This document shows, one piece after another, positions 25,487 to 38,018 of a DNA stretch of 64,000 nt. The DNA is from Cymbidium sinense (taxonomy: Eukaryota; Streptophyta; Magnoliopsida; Asparagales; Orchidaceae): positions 91,297,716-91,361,715 of the forward strand of contig CM038229.1 of the NCBI GenBank assembly GCA_021442155.1, in the 5' to 3' direction. The translations under genes were made by a program, and so were the position numbers. Every line of letters starts with the position of its first letter. The first letter of the stretch is position 1. The notes below the pieces were generated by a model. The model did no database searches, had not been told where the DNA came from, and saw only the letters and a program-made list of their open reading frames with translations.

Positions 25487-26045
25487 CTAATGAAGGGAAG
25501 ATGAAATAATCTTGTTCTTATGCATCCAAGGCCTACCAAACAAAGTAGTTAATGAAGTTTTCAAATCAATGATGTACAACTTGGCTTCAGTCTTCCAGAC
25601 ACCTATCTCCAAAGATAACACTGTGGAATCTAAATCCCTCTCACCTTGATCATTGAATCCTCTCAACATCATTCTATCTCCTCGGAGAGTAGAGATGTCT
25701 ATCTTCAAATAGGAAAGGGTCTTTAGACTCATAATGTTCATTGATGCACTTGAATCCATGAGAACCCTGGCGAGTCTAAACTTGTCCATGTCGACTGTGA
25801 TGTAGAGGGGACAGTTGTGCTCCCAAGTCCCCCAGTAGAAGGTCTTCATCTATGAAGGTGATCCCTTGGGCTTCTTTTGCATAATGTGCTTCCTCACCTA
25901 TAGTAGTCAATTGAGCTAATAATATTTCAATATCAAGGAGTGCCTTGATTAGTGACTCCCTCATCTTTTTGGATATGATAAGGGCATTATATATACTTAG
26001 ATTAAATAGTAGATTTCTTAGATGAGAAAGGATGTTGCAGTCCAC
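25487..26045 (-). pseudogene. Aspartic protease region of the Tat/Ogre-type element
   Basis: The first part (26045-25776) reads DCNILSHLRN through FIDEDLLLGD, a conserved block just before the protease in plant Tat-like elements. It then shifts frame into 25849-25487, which reads LYITVDMDKF, ARVLMDSSASMNIM, MMLRGFNDQG and LFGRPWMHKN. These are the active-site loop, flap and terminal motif of a retroviral-type protease that processes the polyprotein. At the active site the Asp is kept but followed by Ser-Ser where family members usually have D-T/S-G or D-G-G. The frameshift and substitution suggest it is dead. Confidence 0.8.
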
Positions 26046-26905
26046 TTTTGGCTAGTCTTCCACAAGCATATTCAAAGGTGGAGCATCTTGTGGAAGGGTT
26101 TCTTGATCTTTAGTACTAGTGACTTGTTTCTCTCTATCTTGAGGTGCTACCCTAGGAGGTATAATCTTGCCACTACGGAGGTTGACTTCGATAATCTCTT
26201 GAGGCAAGGTGGTGGAAGGTTCTACTTACACTTTAGGCTCACCTACAGCTTCTCCTATGGGACTCTCAAAATTGAATGATTCCAAGTCTATCTCAAGAGG
26301 TGAACCCATAGTATTCAGAGTTGGAAATCAAACTCTAAATCAGAATGAGGAAGATTAGAATTATTATAGTTAATTAGACTTAAAGAGTTATCATTAGGAA
26401 TAGAAGAAGACAACTCATCAGAAGAGACACAGATGTAATTCAAACTAGCATTATTCTTCAATTTGTTATAATTATTTTGAGGTATAATGTAGAAGTTAAG
26501 TAGAGTGAGTGGAGTAAGAGATTTGATGCCCTTATCTACTAATACAAGAGTTATACTAGTAGATAAAATAGAAGAGCTAGCTGAAATGGTAGAAAGCTTT
26601 GGTGTGGAAGCTGCAACTGAAGGCTAGAGGCTGGACACGGTCGATGGCTGTGTTAAGGGGTATCCCTGGTCGACACATGCTGCTGCTACTGCTACTACTA
26701 AGCTCACTTTCCTATAGTTGGCACTGGCAACTTGCAAGCCTTTCTTGGTGTTAATGGTTTGAGCTGACTCAAGAACCTAAAAGGAAAGCTTCTTGATCTT
26801 TTAAATTATTTTCTTAGAGATTATAGACAAAGAAATGTCCTAACTTTCTTTGGTTTTGGTAGGATTGCATGAGTCCCCAAGGATTACCCTAATGGAATTA
26901 GAAGG

Positions 26906-27271
26906 TTATTCCATAAGGTATTCCTTCTGGATAACTACAACACTAGTCTTGAAACTCTGATCAAGCCAGTCCTTGAGTGTGAAGCAATCCTCCAAAATGA
27001 GGCTTAGCATATGGTGGTAAGGGAAAAAGTTTGAATCATGACTTTTGCCTACTTCCTCTGGTCTCCTAGGCTTGGGTAGCTGAAAATTAGGTTTCTTTAA
27101 GAGATTCTTAAAAATTTTCTTTATTATCGCCCTCTTAAAAGAATAAGGTTTGTTTAACCTATCTAAAAGAGTAGGTGGACCATAACTACCTGCGGCAGGT
27201 ATGCATGCCACTACCATTGGTGGGACTGATGATGAAGAGGTGCTTGAGTGGCTGAGGGAGTTTAGTGGCAT
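26906..27271 (-). pseudogene. Gag C-terminal part of the Tat/Ogre-type element
   Basis: The 121-residue minus-strand frame contains PYSFKRAIIKKIFKNLLKK, LPKPRRPEEVGKSHD, then PYHHMLSLILEDCFTLKDW. This matches the Y-H-x-H/C-type block near the end of gag in Tat-lineage elements. The first Cys of that block is replaced by Phe and the His before the Glu by Leu. The capsid part expected upstream is not seen; homology stops near 27271 and a different repeat module begins at 27560. Sequence from 26906 to 26046 is the interrupted gag-protease linker, with no motif I recognise. Confidence 0.72.
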
Positions 27272-27559
27272 GCCATGGGGTTTACCCCTCTTTTAAGGTG
27301 AACCAATGGCCAACCAAGGGTAGGAGGTTCTCCCCTTGGTTAAGGGTTGTACCCAACAGCCTTTATTTAGTTTGGGTCATAGGCCTATAGAAAAAGAGGG
27401 CTAAAGTTAGCTGCCATGGATAGAGGAGGTGGGTAGGCCTTCCAAATGAAGATTTTCTCTTATTTGGAACCTTTGGTTCACTTGATTTGACCATAATCAA
27501 GTTCACCATGGGTTGGGTTCACTTGGGTAGGTTAATGGGGACCTAAGGAAAAGTCATGC
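27272..27559. other. Short spacer between gag remnant and module copy 2
   Basis: No motif or repeat is recognised here. It is where the N-terminal half of gag would be expected if the element were complete, so a deletion is likely. Confidence 0.4.
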
Positions 27560-29046
27560 CAAGCTTGGTTGGGTTTGGACTTGATTTGGCTAAGTTTGGC
27601 TCAACTTGACTCATATAGATCAATTTGGGTTTATTTTGGCTAAGTTGACTAATTTACCAAATTGGGTCAAGAGGACTATTGGATTATGTTTAACTGAGAA
27701 TTTGGAATGCATTGATGCAATTGGTTTGATCAAATCAGAAGTGGATTTGAATTTGGCTCATATAGGTTCATTTTTTCCAAATGGGTCAAGTTGACCAATT
27801 TGGTCAAATTAATCAAATTGGCTTGAGTGAGGGGTTGATTTTTATTTTATTAATCATTTGGGAGTGATTGTAGTTGTTGTTTTGAATTGATTTAAATTAT
27901 AATGAGATTTGATTCAATTTGACCTTTTTGGTCAATTTGGGTCAAATGAGTTAACTAGGTTCATTCGATCAAATTGGTTACAATTGGTGGTTAGATTGTG
28001 TTCAATACTCAATTTTGTGATTCATTGAAGGCATTGGTTACAATCAATTTATATTAGAATGGGATTTGGCCTAATTTAGCCCTTTAGTTCAATTTGGGTC
28101 TAATAAGTCAAGATGGATAAATTGGCTTGATTGGGTCCAATTAAATGAAGTTGGATGATCAATGATGATTGACAATCATTTTAATATGGATTGATTAAAT
28201 TGATTTATGCCAAATGGGGTTTGATTAAAGTTTGACCTAATTTGATCATTTTGGCCAATTTGGGTTAAGTCATCCAATTGGATTGAAAGGGTTTAATTAG
28301 GATCATATGAATGTTAGAATCTGTTCAAGGATGAACTTAGAGTTGATTGAAGGTCTTGACTATTATTGATTTGAGCTATACTGAATTTTGGCCCATTTCA
28401 ACCCTTTAGGCCGAATGGGTCAACTTAATTTAGCTTAGGTTAATTAGGTTAATTGGATTAATTGCATGAATTGGAATGGATTATAATATTCATTTAGGCG
28501 TTTAGAATAATTGTGAGGCTTGGATCAGGTTTGATTGGCTTGAATCAAGTTGAATAGGGTTTTAACCCTATGGAGTCCAAATGGGTCAACTTGGGTTAAG
28601 GCCTAAATTGACTTAATTTAACTCAATTAATTTAAAGTCAAAGCTTAATCATATCTAATTGGAATTTAAATGAATTTGGATGGATTATATTCCAAAAATG
28701 TTGATTTGATCTTGAGTTTGTCCATCTTGAGTCCAAATAGGTTAAGTTAGATTAACTTAGTCAAGTCTAACTAAGATGAATCAAATTGAGCCTAGGTCAA
28801 GTTTGTATTTAGCTTGGAGCTTGGTGTAATTAATTTGGTTTGAATTTGGTTAATTGGCTTGATATGGAATTTGGTTGAGCCTTAAGGTAGGTGAGGTTTC
28901 ACTTATCCTAAGATAAGCTCTAACCTTAGGGATGTATTTTATAGGTAATCACAAGAACTGTCCAAGCACTAAGGAAGTCTTAATATTTGCAAGAATCCTA
29001 GGTTTAGGATAAGGGTAGTCAACTTCACTCTAAAAGTGAGGTCAAT
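27560..29046. repeat. GGTCAA/TTGACC-rich module, copy 2
   Basis: The segment aligns along its whole ~1.49 kb length with the reverse complement of 32130-33612. Shared landmarks include TTGGAATGCATTG (27702) and GGTAGGTGAGGT (28890), and the end AAAGTGAGGTCAA at 29033-29045. It lies directly 5' of the gag remnant on the minus strand. This fits a leader (5' untranslated region) of the Tat/Ogre-type element. Confidence 0.75.
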
Positions 29047-30050
29047 AGTACTTATAGACTATCTAGCACATTAATGATTATTTAGTATATTCATTTATCA
29101 TTTTTCTTGATTATTATTCTAGGAATCCATCAATATCTTTAGATCACACTTGATTTAACTTTGTAGTTAGCCAAATCACAACTAAATGAAGCATGGAGTA
29201 AAGCAAAATATCATTTTTGTTAAAATAGCAAACAATTTTTTATATTAATCCATAAAATATAGTCTAATACAATACAAACATTCAAAAGCTCACATAAACT
29301 CAATGTTAACACATTTAGTTCAACATTTTAAAAGGTAAATTATAAACGTAATACATAAATATGATTAGGAAGTATTGGAAAATATAAATAAAAATAAACA
29401 ATTAAAAGAAAAGAGTGCACCAACAAATTCTTTTCTTTTAATGTGCATCCTTCTCCTTGATGGCTTGATTGCACACTCCACACAAACACATACAGAACAC
29501 ATAGCTCTTAGGGAGTCATTCTCCAAGTGTTGTCAATGCACTCTAATATACTCTCACTAGACTCACTAACCTCCAAAAAAACTTTTAACATCGCTTAACA
29601 CCCATATATATAGTCATTAAGTCTTTCTAATAGTTTCACTTCATTTCCCCTTGAAATTGCTTCAAAAATCCCTCCAATTGCTTTCTAGAACTACTGAAAC
29701 TATTAAAATTACTATAATTGGGATGTAGCACCTCAGTGATGGTTTTATAGCTCCTAAGCATTTTGCTCTCTAATGTTTTACTTCAAATTTCTAATTTTGT
29801 TGCCTTAACACTATAATGTAGTGCCTCAACACTACAAATCAGACACTACGGTGTTGTTTTCTATATTTTTGCATAGTTTTTCTTCTAATACTAGTGCCTA
29901 GGAATTATAATGTAATGCCAAGGTGTTGTACCATGATTTTGTATTTTCACCATTTCTTTCTTTCTCAAATAAGAGATTCCATGTCATAACCACTTAAAAT
30001 TTTGAAAATAAATCATAAAATAATAATTTTTACTTAAAATTACATGTTAA
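29047..30050 (-). mobile_element. Candidate 5' LTR of the minus-strand Ty3/gypsy element
   Basis: A minus-strand TATA box (CTATATATATG, 29603-29613) is followed by GTGTGTTTGTGTGGAGTGTG and other R-like DNA. The part 29220-29340 aligns, inverted, with 32000-32110, including TCACATAAA and TATATTAATC landmarks. A ~150-bp stretch (29075-29215) is present only on this side. The outer end, with a terminal CA/TG, could not be fixed. LTRs drive transcription of the element. Confidence 0.45.
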
Positions 30051-31250
30051 TTTAACTAAACTTTTTTGCTTATCAATGATGAAGGGCTACTTGCTCTCAC
30101 TATCAGATAAATATATGCTCGCGTACAAGTTTACTCACCATCAGCTTGGACAGGAACCCACTTATACTCAATTTTCCTAATATGTACTTATTTGTATAGT
30201 CACTCCTTAATAGTATAAAAGGAAAATTTTCTTATAGGGTGCATTTTTTATCTCTCTAGACCCCTAGTCTTTGTACTTTGATCTTGTGGAATAAAAATTA
30301 TTATTTATTTATTATTTTATTACTCTCTTATCTTCTTATTCATGATATCTTTATCCAACCTTATTTCTTAAGTATCTCAAAAGGTTCCTCCTCCAAAAAT
30401 AGACAAATTTGGATTTAATAGTTCCAATAGACACATGGATTGGGTTAGTAATTTTATCATCCATATTTTTTAATTCTTAATATGTGACAAATTATTGCTC
30501 CATGTCTGTTGAGTTGTCCAACATTAAATGATCTATTCTTCTTGGTACCTGGCATTTAATTCACATCCTCATCCACATTTACTAGCCTAAGAAAATATTT
30601 AATCCAAATTTACTCATAACGTGATGCAAAACCTCTTAGGCAAGGTCAGGATAAGTAAGACAAAAAATTAAAGTAAGAAAGCATAATGAATAAAAGAAAT
30701 TCAACTATGTTAAAAGATCAAAGTATAAAATTTCTCTTTCTCTCTCTTTAAGAAAAGTACAAGAATCTCTTTGAGTACAAAGATGCTAGAAAGTAAAAAA
30801 AAAAAGCCAAAATTTCCTCCCCTCTTTAAAAATCTCCATATTTATAGGATCAAGGCGAGGTTACATAAGCAAGATACACATCAACTAAGTTGGTCACATG
30901 AGGAAGGACTCACCAATAAAAGTCAAGTGTTGTACGCCGAGTAATGAGTTCTCCAATTATGGTTGTTAGTGTTAATAAGGCAAGTTGCTTGACATGTTTC
31001 TGGATGTGTAGTCGCAAGCATGTTGATGAGATTTTCGATGTGAGGTGAGTCGTTAAATACTAACTGCCTTTCTTTAAGCATCTTCTTATATTTTCCCTAG
31101 TTCACGTGAGTCTTCTTTAAATGAGGTAGGCTGCTAAACTCCAACCACTGGGCTAGGATGATCTCGTCTTCATGGGCTAGAGATAAGTATTAAAGATGTA
31201 AAAATTTCATGTAATTTTAATGCCTTTATCATGTGTTTATTTTAAGTAAA
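30051..31250. other. Spacer between the two head-to-head LTR-like segments
   Basis: No protein motif is seen. A polyadenylation-like GTGGAATAAAAATTATT segment occurs near 30280, and a TATTTATAGG motif near 30838. The texture is that of LTR or retroelement noncoding DNA, possibly another nested element, but no boundaries can be drawn. Confidence 0.35.
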
Positions 31251-32129
31251 TTTTTTGTTGAGATAGAAAAATTACAAAAAAATGAAAAAAATAAGAAATT
31301 TTGGCTTAATGCTGTGGTACTATATTTGACTTAAATTAAGGAAATTATATAGTAAGGCCAATGCTTATGTGCTATATCAGCAATGTCGCGGTGCCAGATC
31401 AAACTCATTTTAGGATAATTATATAGCAAGCTCATCACATAGGCATTGCATAAGCAGCGTAGCAACCCTATACCAAAGAAAAAAATATGAAATAGTACTT
31501 GTAAGCATCACACTCCAATGCTAGATCAATATTGTCATAGTGCTATATCAATATTTTCACAGTGCTACAACCTGATAGAATATATTCGTGATAATTTTGA
31601 GCAATTTTTGATGTAATTACGATAGGATCATTAAGGAAACTGACCTGGCCTATATTTAGTTATATGTAGGTGACATTTCTAAGGAAAAAAAGATCTTTTT
31701 CTAAATGTTTTTTATTTTTCTTGGTAAGAGGGAGAGTGTGTGTGTGAGCTATTTGAGAAGCACTTGGAGGACACTCCAAGTGCTATGAGAGTGTTATAAA
31801 GGTAGTGTGATAGAGTGTTTCCTTAAGCAAGAGGTGGAGAAGAAGATCAATAATCAAGAATTTTCAGTGAGGGATGCTGATATTTCTATGAGAAAGAAGT
31901 AAGAGATTGCAAAGAGTGTAACTTTCAAAGCTTACTCGATGTGCTCTTTACTTTTTTCATCGGTTATCCTCCATCTTATTTTACAATTTTAAATGATATT
32001 TCCTTCTTTCTCTTTAAAATGAAGCACTAATTTATAAAGTGCTCTAAATTTATGTGAGATTTAGATATTTGTATTATATTAAAATTTATTTGTAGATTAA
32101 TATAAGAAAATTATTTATACTTTTAATTG
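31251..32129 (+). mobile_element. Candidate LTR of a second, plus-oriented Ty3/gypsy copy
   Basis: The right end aligns as an inverted copy of 29220-29340. Upstream lies GTGTGTGTGTGAGC and a GTTATAAAGG motif near 31794. Short words such as GGCATTGCATAAGCAGCG echo the left-hand LTR candidate. No coding sequence is present. The assignment rests on its position right before module copy 3. Confidence 0.4.
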
Positions 32130-33612
32130 TTGACCTCACTTTTAAAGTGTGGTTAACTACCTTCTTCTTAGATCTAGGATTAATCTAGGCACTAAGACCT
32201 TCCTAATGCTAAGCCACTTTTAGTAATTAGGAGGACACTAAGCTCAAGCCTAAGGATTAATTAGATGCAACACTAGGGATAAATCTTATCTTAAGATAAG
32301 CGGGACCTCACCTACCATAAACCCAACCAAATCCCACATCAAACCCATTGATCAAAATTAAACCAAATGATTGCAAACCAAGTTCCAAGCTAATGCCAAT
32401 TTGACCAAGGCTCAATATGATTCATTTTTGTTCAATTTCATCAAGGGACTAAGTTAACCTAACTTAACTTATTTGGACTCAAGATGGCCAAACTCAGAAC
32501 CAAATCAACCCAATTAAAATCGAACCCATCCAAATTCTTTTGAATGCCAATTAGACATGATTGAACCTTAACTTTAATTCAATTATACCAAACCAAGCCA
32601 ACTTGGCCTTTAGCCCAACTTGACCAATTTAAACTCCATAGGGATAAAAACATATTCAACTTGGTCCAAGACAAATTAACTTGATACAAGCCCTATGATT
32701 GTTCCAAACATCAAATTAAACATTACAATCTATTCCAACAAACTTAATAAAGCCAACTGGTCAAATCAACCTACTTGATCCAAGTTGACCCATTATACCT
32801 AAAGGGTTCAAATGAGTAAAAATCCAACTTAACTCAAATCAATTATAATCAAAGCCATCAATCAACCCCCAATCCATCATTAAAATGTTCTAACCTTCAT
32901 ACCCCTTCAATTCAACCCAATCAAGCCAATTGGCTCACTTGACCCAATTTGGACTAAATGACCAAATTAAGTAAAATCTTAATCCTACCAAAATTAGACC
33001 AAATAAATTCACTCAATCTATACCAAAGTGATTTTTGCTCATCATTGATCACCCAATTACAATCAATTGAACTTAGCCATGTCAATTAGACCACTTAACC
33101 CAATTTGGATCAATTTGACTTAAAAAATCAAATTAGGTCAAATCTCATTACAATCCAAATTGATTGTAACCAATGCCTTCAACATATCACAAATTAAGTA
33201 TTGAACAACCACCAATTAAAGCTAATTCAATCAAATCAACCTAGTTGGCCCATTTGAATCAATTTGATCTAATGCATTAAATTGAACTAAAAGTAATTCT
33301 AATCCAAATCAAATCAAACTAATTCCTCCAACCAATCTCAATTGATCAATCAAACCTAAACCAAACCTTCAATCCACCCAATTTGACCAAATTAGTTAAC
33401 TTGATCCATTTAGCCTAAATGAACCCATATGAGACAAATCCAAATCCATTTCCAATTGAATCAAATCACTAGCACCAATGCATTCCAAATGACCATTTGA
33501 ACATAACCCAATGGCCCTCTTGACCCAATTTGTTTAATTGGTCAACCTAATTCATTTGAACCCAATTTGACCTATATAGGTCAAATTGAGCCAAACTCAA
33601 CCAAACCAAGCA
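32130..33612. repeat. GGTCAA/TTGACC-rich module, copy 3 (inverted relative to copy 2)
   Basis: It starts with TTGACCTCACTTTTAAAGTG and ends near CCAAACCAAGCATAAATGC. Its reverse complement follows copy 2 from end to end with frequent substitutions. Homology stops at 33612, where a gag gene would be expected on the + strand but is not found. The second element was therefore cut here. Confidence 0.75.
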
Positions 33613-35759
33613 TAAATGCAATAGTTAGAATTTCATCTGCATCTTGCTTGACAACTACTTTCCTGGGTAGATTGCTTTCCAATGCCTAGTTTCAAAGCCA
33701 AATCACCTTCTAACATGAACTTTGACCTTGAAGGTGGCAATCTAGCTTCCATTGAAAAAGCAAGAAGTGGAGTCAGGACTGAGTACTTCTTTGAATTGAG
33801 AAGAGGTGCCCACCCTAAATTAGGCCAATGTAGAGATCAGATTAAAAGGCTGAAATACATAGTGCCATGAGGTGCTTTTATCATAGACAGGATTGATTAA
33901 GGGAGCTATTTAGCCAAGGGAAAGAATCATTAAATGCTAGGGACCAAAGAGAAAAAGGAAGCTATCCCCTTGTGCCCTTCGTTGATTACCTTGGCTTCTA
34001 TATCATGAGACAGAGAAGACATAAGCTTTTCTATTCTATGCACATTTGATTCATCCAAAAGCATATTGGCTCTATTGACAGGGCTTAGTCAAAACCCAAC
34101 CTTTACCGAGTCAATAAGATAAGACCAATACCCCTGTTAGTTTGGGTCAGTTGGCCTAGAATCTTTCTTACTTATATGTTTACCCTGGCTATTCACGAAT
34201 GCCTATAGGATCCCTCAATCATACATAGGCACTTTGTGTAAATTTCTAAAGCTTAGTCTATGCCCCTTATCATTTTTATACTCTTGGAGCCACTCATGCC
34301 AATATTTCTTATTTTGAGAGGATTTTGCACAGAGTTTTGTTGAATGCTTTTCTTTTATGGTGTAGTATCTTGAAGAAAAGTTCAAATTGATATAGTATTT
34401 GAACTAGTAGAAAGGACTACTTAGGTAAGGGTTGCCATGATACTGTGGAATTCTGAATCGTTCAATGATGTCAGTTCATATGAACTAGGACAGTGTTGTC
34501 TTTTTTGAAATCCTTTCAATAGCCTTGGCCAAAATAGTCGGTAGCGGCCCAATAAAGACTGATGTCCCACTGACGATGGTGGAGGGATGGCTACCCAATA
34601 ATCTCCATCCCTAGTGTGGTAGTACCAACTTTCTTTCTTCTGTCTGACCAGAAGAGCTTTCTTTTGAGACCTCCCATTCTTATTAAAGAAAAAAAATGAA
34701 TAGAGAAAGTATAGTGAAAAGCATTATATAACTTAGATGGGAATTCAAAGACAAAAGTTGGAATCTCAGTCCATTGAGGATGAGGTGCTAGATGTAAAGC
34801 CATTGGATTCTCAAGATGTAAATATGGGATTGGTAGCATGCCCCCAAAACCTGCCCATAGGTGCCATTTGTGGCAAAAGCAAGGAACACCCTTGTCCAAT
34901 GCAGATTGCTGCCATTGATTACAAGAAAAGCACTTTGTGAACATATATATCCATCTCAAGCAAGGGGTGGATACCAAGAAAGTTAGTTAGAGATTGGCTC
35001 CTAAAGAAGGCTACCATTCGATGGATACAGCCTCGACAGGTGTGTCTAGTCTAGTGACTTATAATGCAGCTTGGACAACATCAATGCATTTAGTATATTA
35101 AGCTAGGAAGCATCAAGTTATACTAGAAATATTGTTCCACACATTGCTCCCACATCCAATTCTTTCTTCATTTCAAGGCCTAGAGCTAGAGAGGACATGC
35201 AAGGGAGATGTAAGAAAAAACTAATGACTACCTAGATGATAGAAAAACATATAAATCAATAAGAAGATGAAATTTCATTGCCTATGGTCAGCTCTTATTC
35301 CTCTTGTTAAATCTTTCTTGTTTGAACTACCTCCCAACCTAAGTGAAATTCTAGCTAACATAAAGTTTTAAGCACAACTGAGCTAGTAAGTAAAAAAAAG
35401 AGTAGGTCAGAAGCCATTAAGTATTTACTTATCTGGTCCTCAATAACTGGTGTAGCTATTAGTTTGAAGAAAGATACATTTGCCTTATTTTCTTAGTTAG
35501 GGATTACATCTTCATGTAGATTTTAGAATCTTTTATCTCACTAGAGTGCAGCTGAGGTAAGAAAAAGATCTTAGGCATATGCAAGAGAATAAATTCTTGA
35601 CTAGTCTGACTACCTGTCTATCTCTCTCTTGGGATACTCTAAGTTAATTCCTCATTTGGTGGAGTTGACAAGATCAGCTCCAATACATCTTGGGATAGGC
35701 TCCTAACATTTAGTCGATATGAATTAAAGCCTAAAAAGAAAAAGTCTCTATTAGCTTAA
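33613..35759. other. Unassigned DNA, no gene seen
   Basis: Open frames on both strands (33682-33870 plus, 34591-34977 minus, 34737-34940 plus) show no family resemblance and two of them overlap antisense. The base texture resembles the region right of 42195, so the two may once have been continuous before the copia element inserted. Confidence 0.4.
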
Positions 35760-36648
35760 TGAGCCTCATGTTTAATCTGATCAATTTTGATGATAATAAA
35801 CGAATGCTTGGATATTCTAATGAATGTTTTTATGTGTTTCAAATATAGAAAATGCTAATTACATATCCAATACATCTCATAATATGTTTGAGGAAATTGC
35901 AAGAGTAGAAGAATGAAAGATAGATCAAAATGGATAATATAAAGCTCAAAATACAATATTTTAGGTTATATGCATTTATTCATTGACATGAATCAATTTG
36001 CTTACAACTTAACATATTATTTTAATGAGGTTAATTTATACAAATCTCTATCTAATTAACATTCAATTATATGTTTCATATATAGCATTTGAATTGTCAA
36101 AATAATAAATGATAATAAATTATGACTATTAAGTGTAATTATTTTATTTTCTTAATATAATTAAATATTTTAATTTAATTTGAAGGGTATATGATAACTA
36201 ACATATGTATGATTATATATAAATTATATCATAATATTTAAATATCATATTTCAAAATTAACAAAAATATGTGAAATTTTGTATTTTAGCGAAAGTTATT
36301 TTATAATCAAGGAATTTATATCTGATTTCATCTCCAACAGATTCCTTGGAATTTTTTTTCTTTTAATTTGATAGGTTACATGACCCATGTTTGATTAAAA
36401 TTGAATTTATTATGACTTTTCAAACATTAGCTGATTTTAATAATGAATGCATGCTACATGCTTTGAATATATTAAGAGCCATATTTGATTATTTTTTACT
36501 TGCCCATGTGAATAGCCAAATTCTGGCTTCTTAAATTTAATATTTATTTAATATAAATTATATTTGTATTGAATATTAAATTATTAGATGATAGCATGAG
36601 GTTAGAAAAATATATTTTTTTGAAATAATTCAAAATGACCTTCTTTCC

Positions 36649-36656
36649 TATAAATA
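36649..36656 (+). promoter_or_regulatory. TATA box of the copia LTR
   Basis: TATAAATA in the context CCTATAAATAGCCCTC, about 890 bp into the LTR, is a standard plant core promoter. It would start the element's genomic RNA roughly 30 bases downstream. Confidence 0.75.
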
Positions 36657-37603
36657 GCCCTCATTCTCTTCATGAAAGTATCCCTCTTCAAAATTTTAAA
36701 TTCCTCTAGCAAATCTAAGAGAAAATTTCTTAGATTTTCTTTCCATGTGTTTTCCAAATATTGCAAGATCAAATCCTTGGTTTGGAAGCTTCAACATCTT
36801 CAACTAAGCAAGCTTTCCCAAATTACGTGAGTTTGTTTTCTTGATCTTATCTTTTTTTAGTTGTTCATGCTATTTTCACCATCTATTTATTCTTTCCAAT
36901 TTATACTTTTTGGTGGATTAGTCTTTGGACATTATTTTTCACATCAAAGTTTCTCAATCATATTTTTGTGAAAAACTCTTGTGATAGTTTGTAGGATCTA
37001 TTTCAACTTGTTGAAATTTTTAACTTCCTACAAATTTCTTTTAGTTTCTTGAAATATTTCTTCATTAATCTTATTTTGAAAGATCATTTATTCTTAGATC
37101 TATTTTAGAAGTATATTTTAAGCATTTTAAATTAAATTATTATGCTAAAATTATTTTCATATTTGCTAGATCTCTATTTTTATTTAAAAGCTTACTAGCC
37201 TACTTAGATCTATCAGATACTCATTTTATTTAAGTATTTTATGATAATTAACTTTAATTGAAAGAATATTTTTGGTTAAAATAAAATAAATTATTCCTTG
37301 CTGAAATTTATTTTATTATTCAAAATAATATTGTGAATTTATTTTGAAATCATTTTTATATTAGTCTACAAATTGTAAAAAAATAAACATCTTAGTAAAA
37401 TCACTTTAAGATATTTATTTTATTATTTCTTATCAATATTAAGTGAGCATTTCATCTTGCCAAAAATTTTTAAGTTGTAAAGTGATCATTTGTAAGTTAT
37501 GAGATCATTTTTTGAATTGGATAGCTTGGTATATTTGTGATAGATTTATTTTATCAAAATTTAATATTTTGTATTTTTCTTTTTGTGTTATAAAATTTAT
37601 ATT

Positions 37604-37678
37604 GGGGTTATACTCGCCCCTTTGTAGGAGAGTACAGATTATTGTAGGGGTTGTACTCGCCCCATTATAGGAGAGTAC
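37604..37678. repeat. 43-bp tandem duplication in the copia LTR
   Basis: GGGGTT(A/G)TACTCGCCCC followed by TAGGAGAGTAC occurs at 37604-37635 and 37647-37678. Its GC-rich core stands out from the AT-rich LTR and is self-complementary in part (GGGG and CCCC), so each copy could fold into a hairpin. Confidence 0.85.
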
Positions 37679-37960
37679 TATTTGTAAGCTATTTTTGCAT
37701 TTAGTAGATTCCTAGCCAGGGGTGGCTAGGCGTGGATGTAGGCTAGTTTTGGGGTTTGGCCGAACCACGTAAAAATTATGTTCCTATTTTCTCTCTTTAC
37801 TTTACTGTACTTTTATTTTTGCTGCATTAAGAATTGTATCTTGTCATTATAAAATCAAAAATTAATTTTCTACTAAAACATAAATTTTAAGATTTAACTT
37901 TTAAAATTTTTAATATCACCCAATTCACCCCCTCTCTTGGGTGCTATAGTGACTCACAAT

Positions 37961-37972
37961 TGGTATCAGAGC
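37961..37972 (+). other. Primer-binding site (initiator Met-tRNA)
   Basis: TGGTATCAGAGC is complementary to the 3' end of plant initiator methionine tRNA, the usual primer of copia elements. It lies two bases after the LTR end, fixing the element's orientation as plus. Confidence 0.93.
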
Positions 37973-38018
37973 CTAGGCTCTTTTATTGGCTTAACATCCA
38001 AGAGTAGATCTTTTCACT

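Larger units (their letters stand above)
21083..27271 (-). mobile_element. Degenerate Ty3/gypsy retrotransposon, Tat/Ogre-type, gag-pol
   Basis: Reading leftward, the domains are gag C-terminus, pre-protease segment, aspartic protease, linker, reverse transcriptase, RNase H, second RNase H and integrase. The second RNase H (archaeal type) between the first RNase H and the integrase is a hallmark of the Tat lineage, which includes Ogre. The body is about 6.2 kb. It is broken by many in-frame stops and several frameshifts and lacks the N-terminal part of gag, so it is non-autonomous and old. No intact LTR pair was found. Flanking DNA at 29047-30050 on the 5' side is a candidate 5' LTR. Confidence 0.85.
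35760..37958 (+). repeat. 5' LTR of the copia element
   Basis: The end is firm: CTCACA at 37953-37958, directly before the primer-binding site. The start is approximate: TG at 35760, followed by ATCAATTTTGATGATAATAAA, a motif common near the start of such LTRs. A TATA box lies inside. The GC-rich tandem pair and the CACCCAATTCACCCCCTCTC segment near the end are typical of this element type. No second copy is in the window. Confidence 0.75.

Noticed and set aside
34591..34977. Minus-strand 128-codon frame with an antisense partner
   Set aside because: No recognisable motif, ordinary low-complexity composition, and another frame of similar quality lies opposite.
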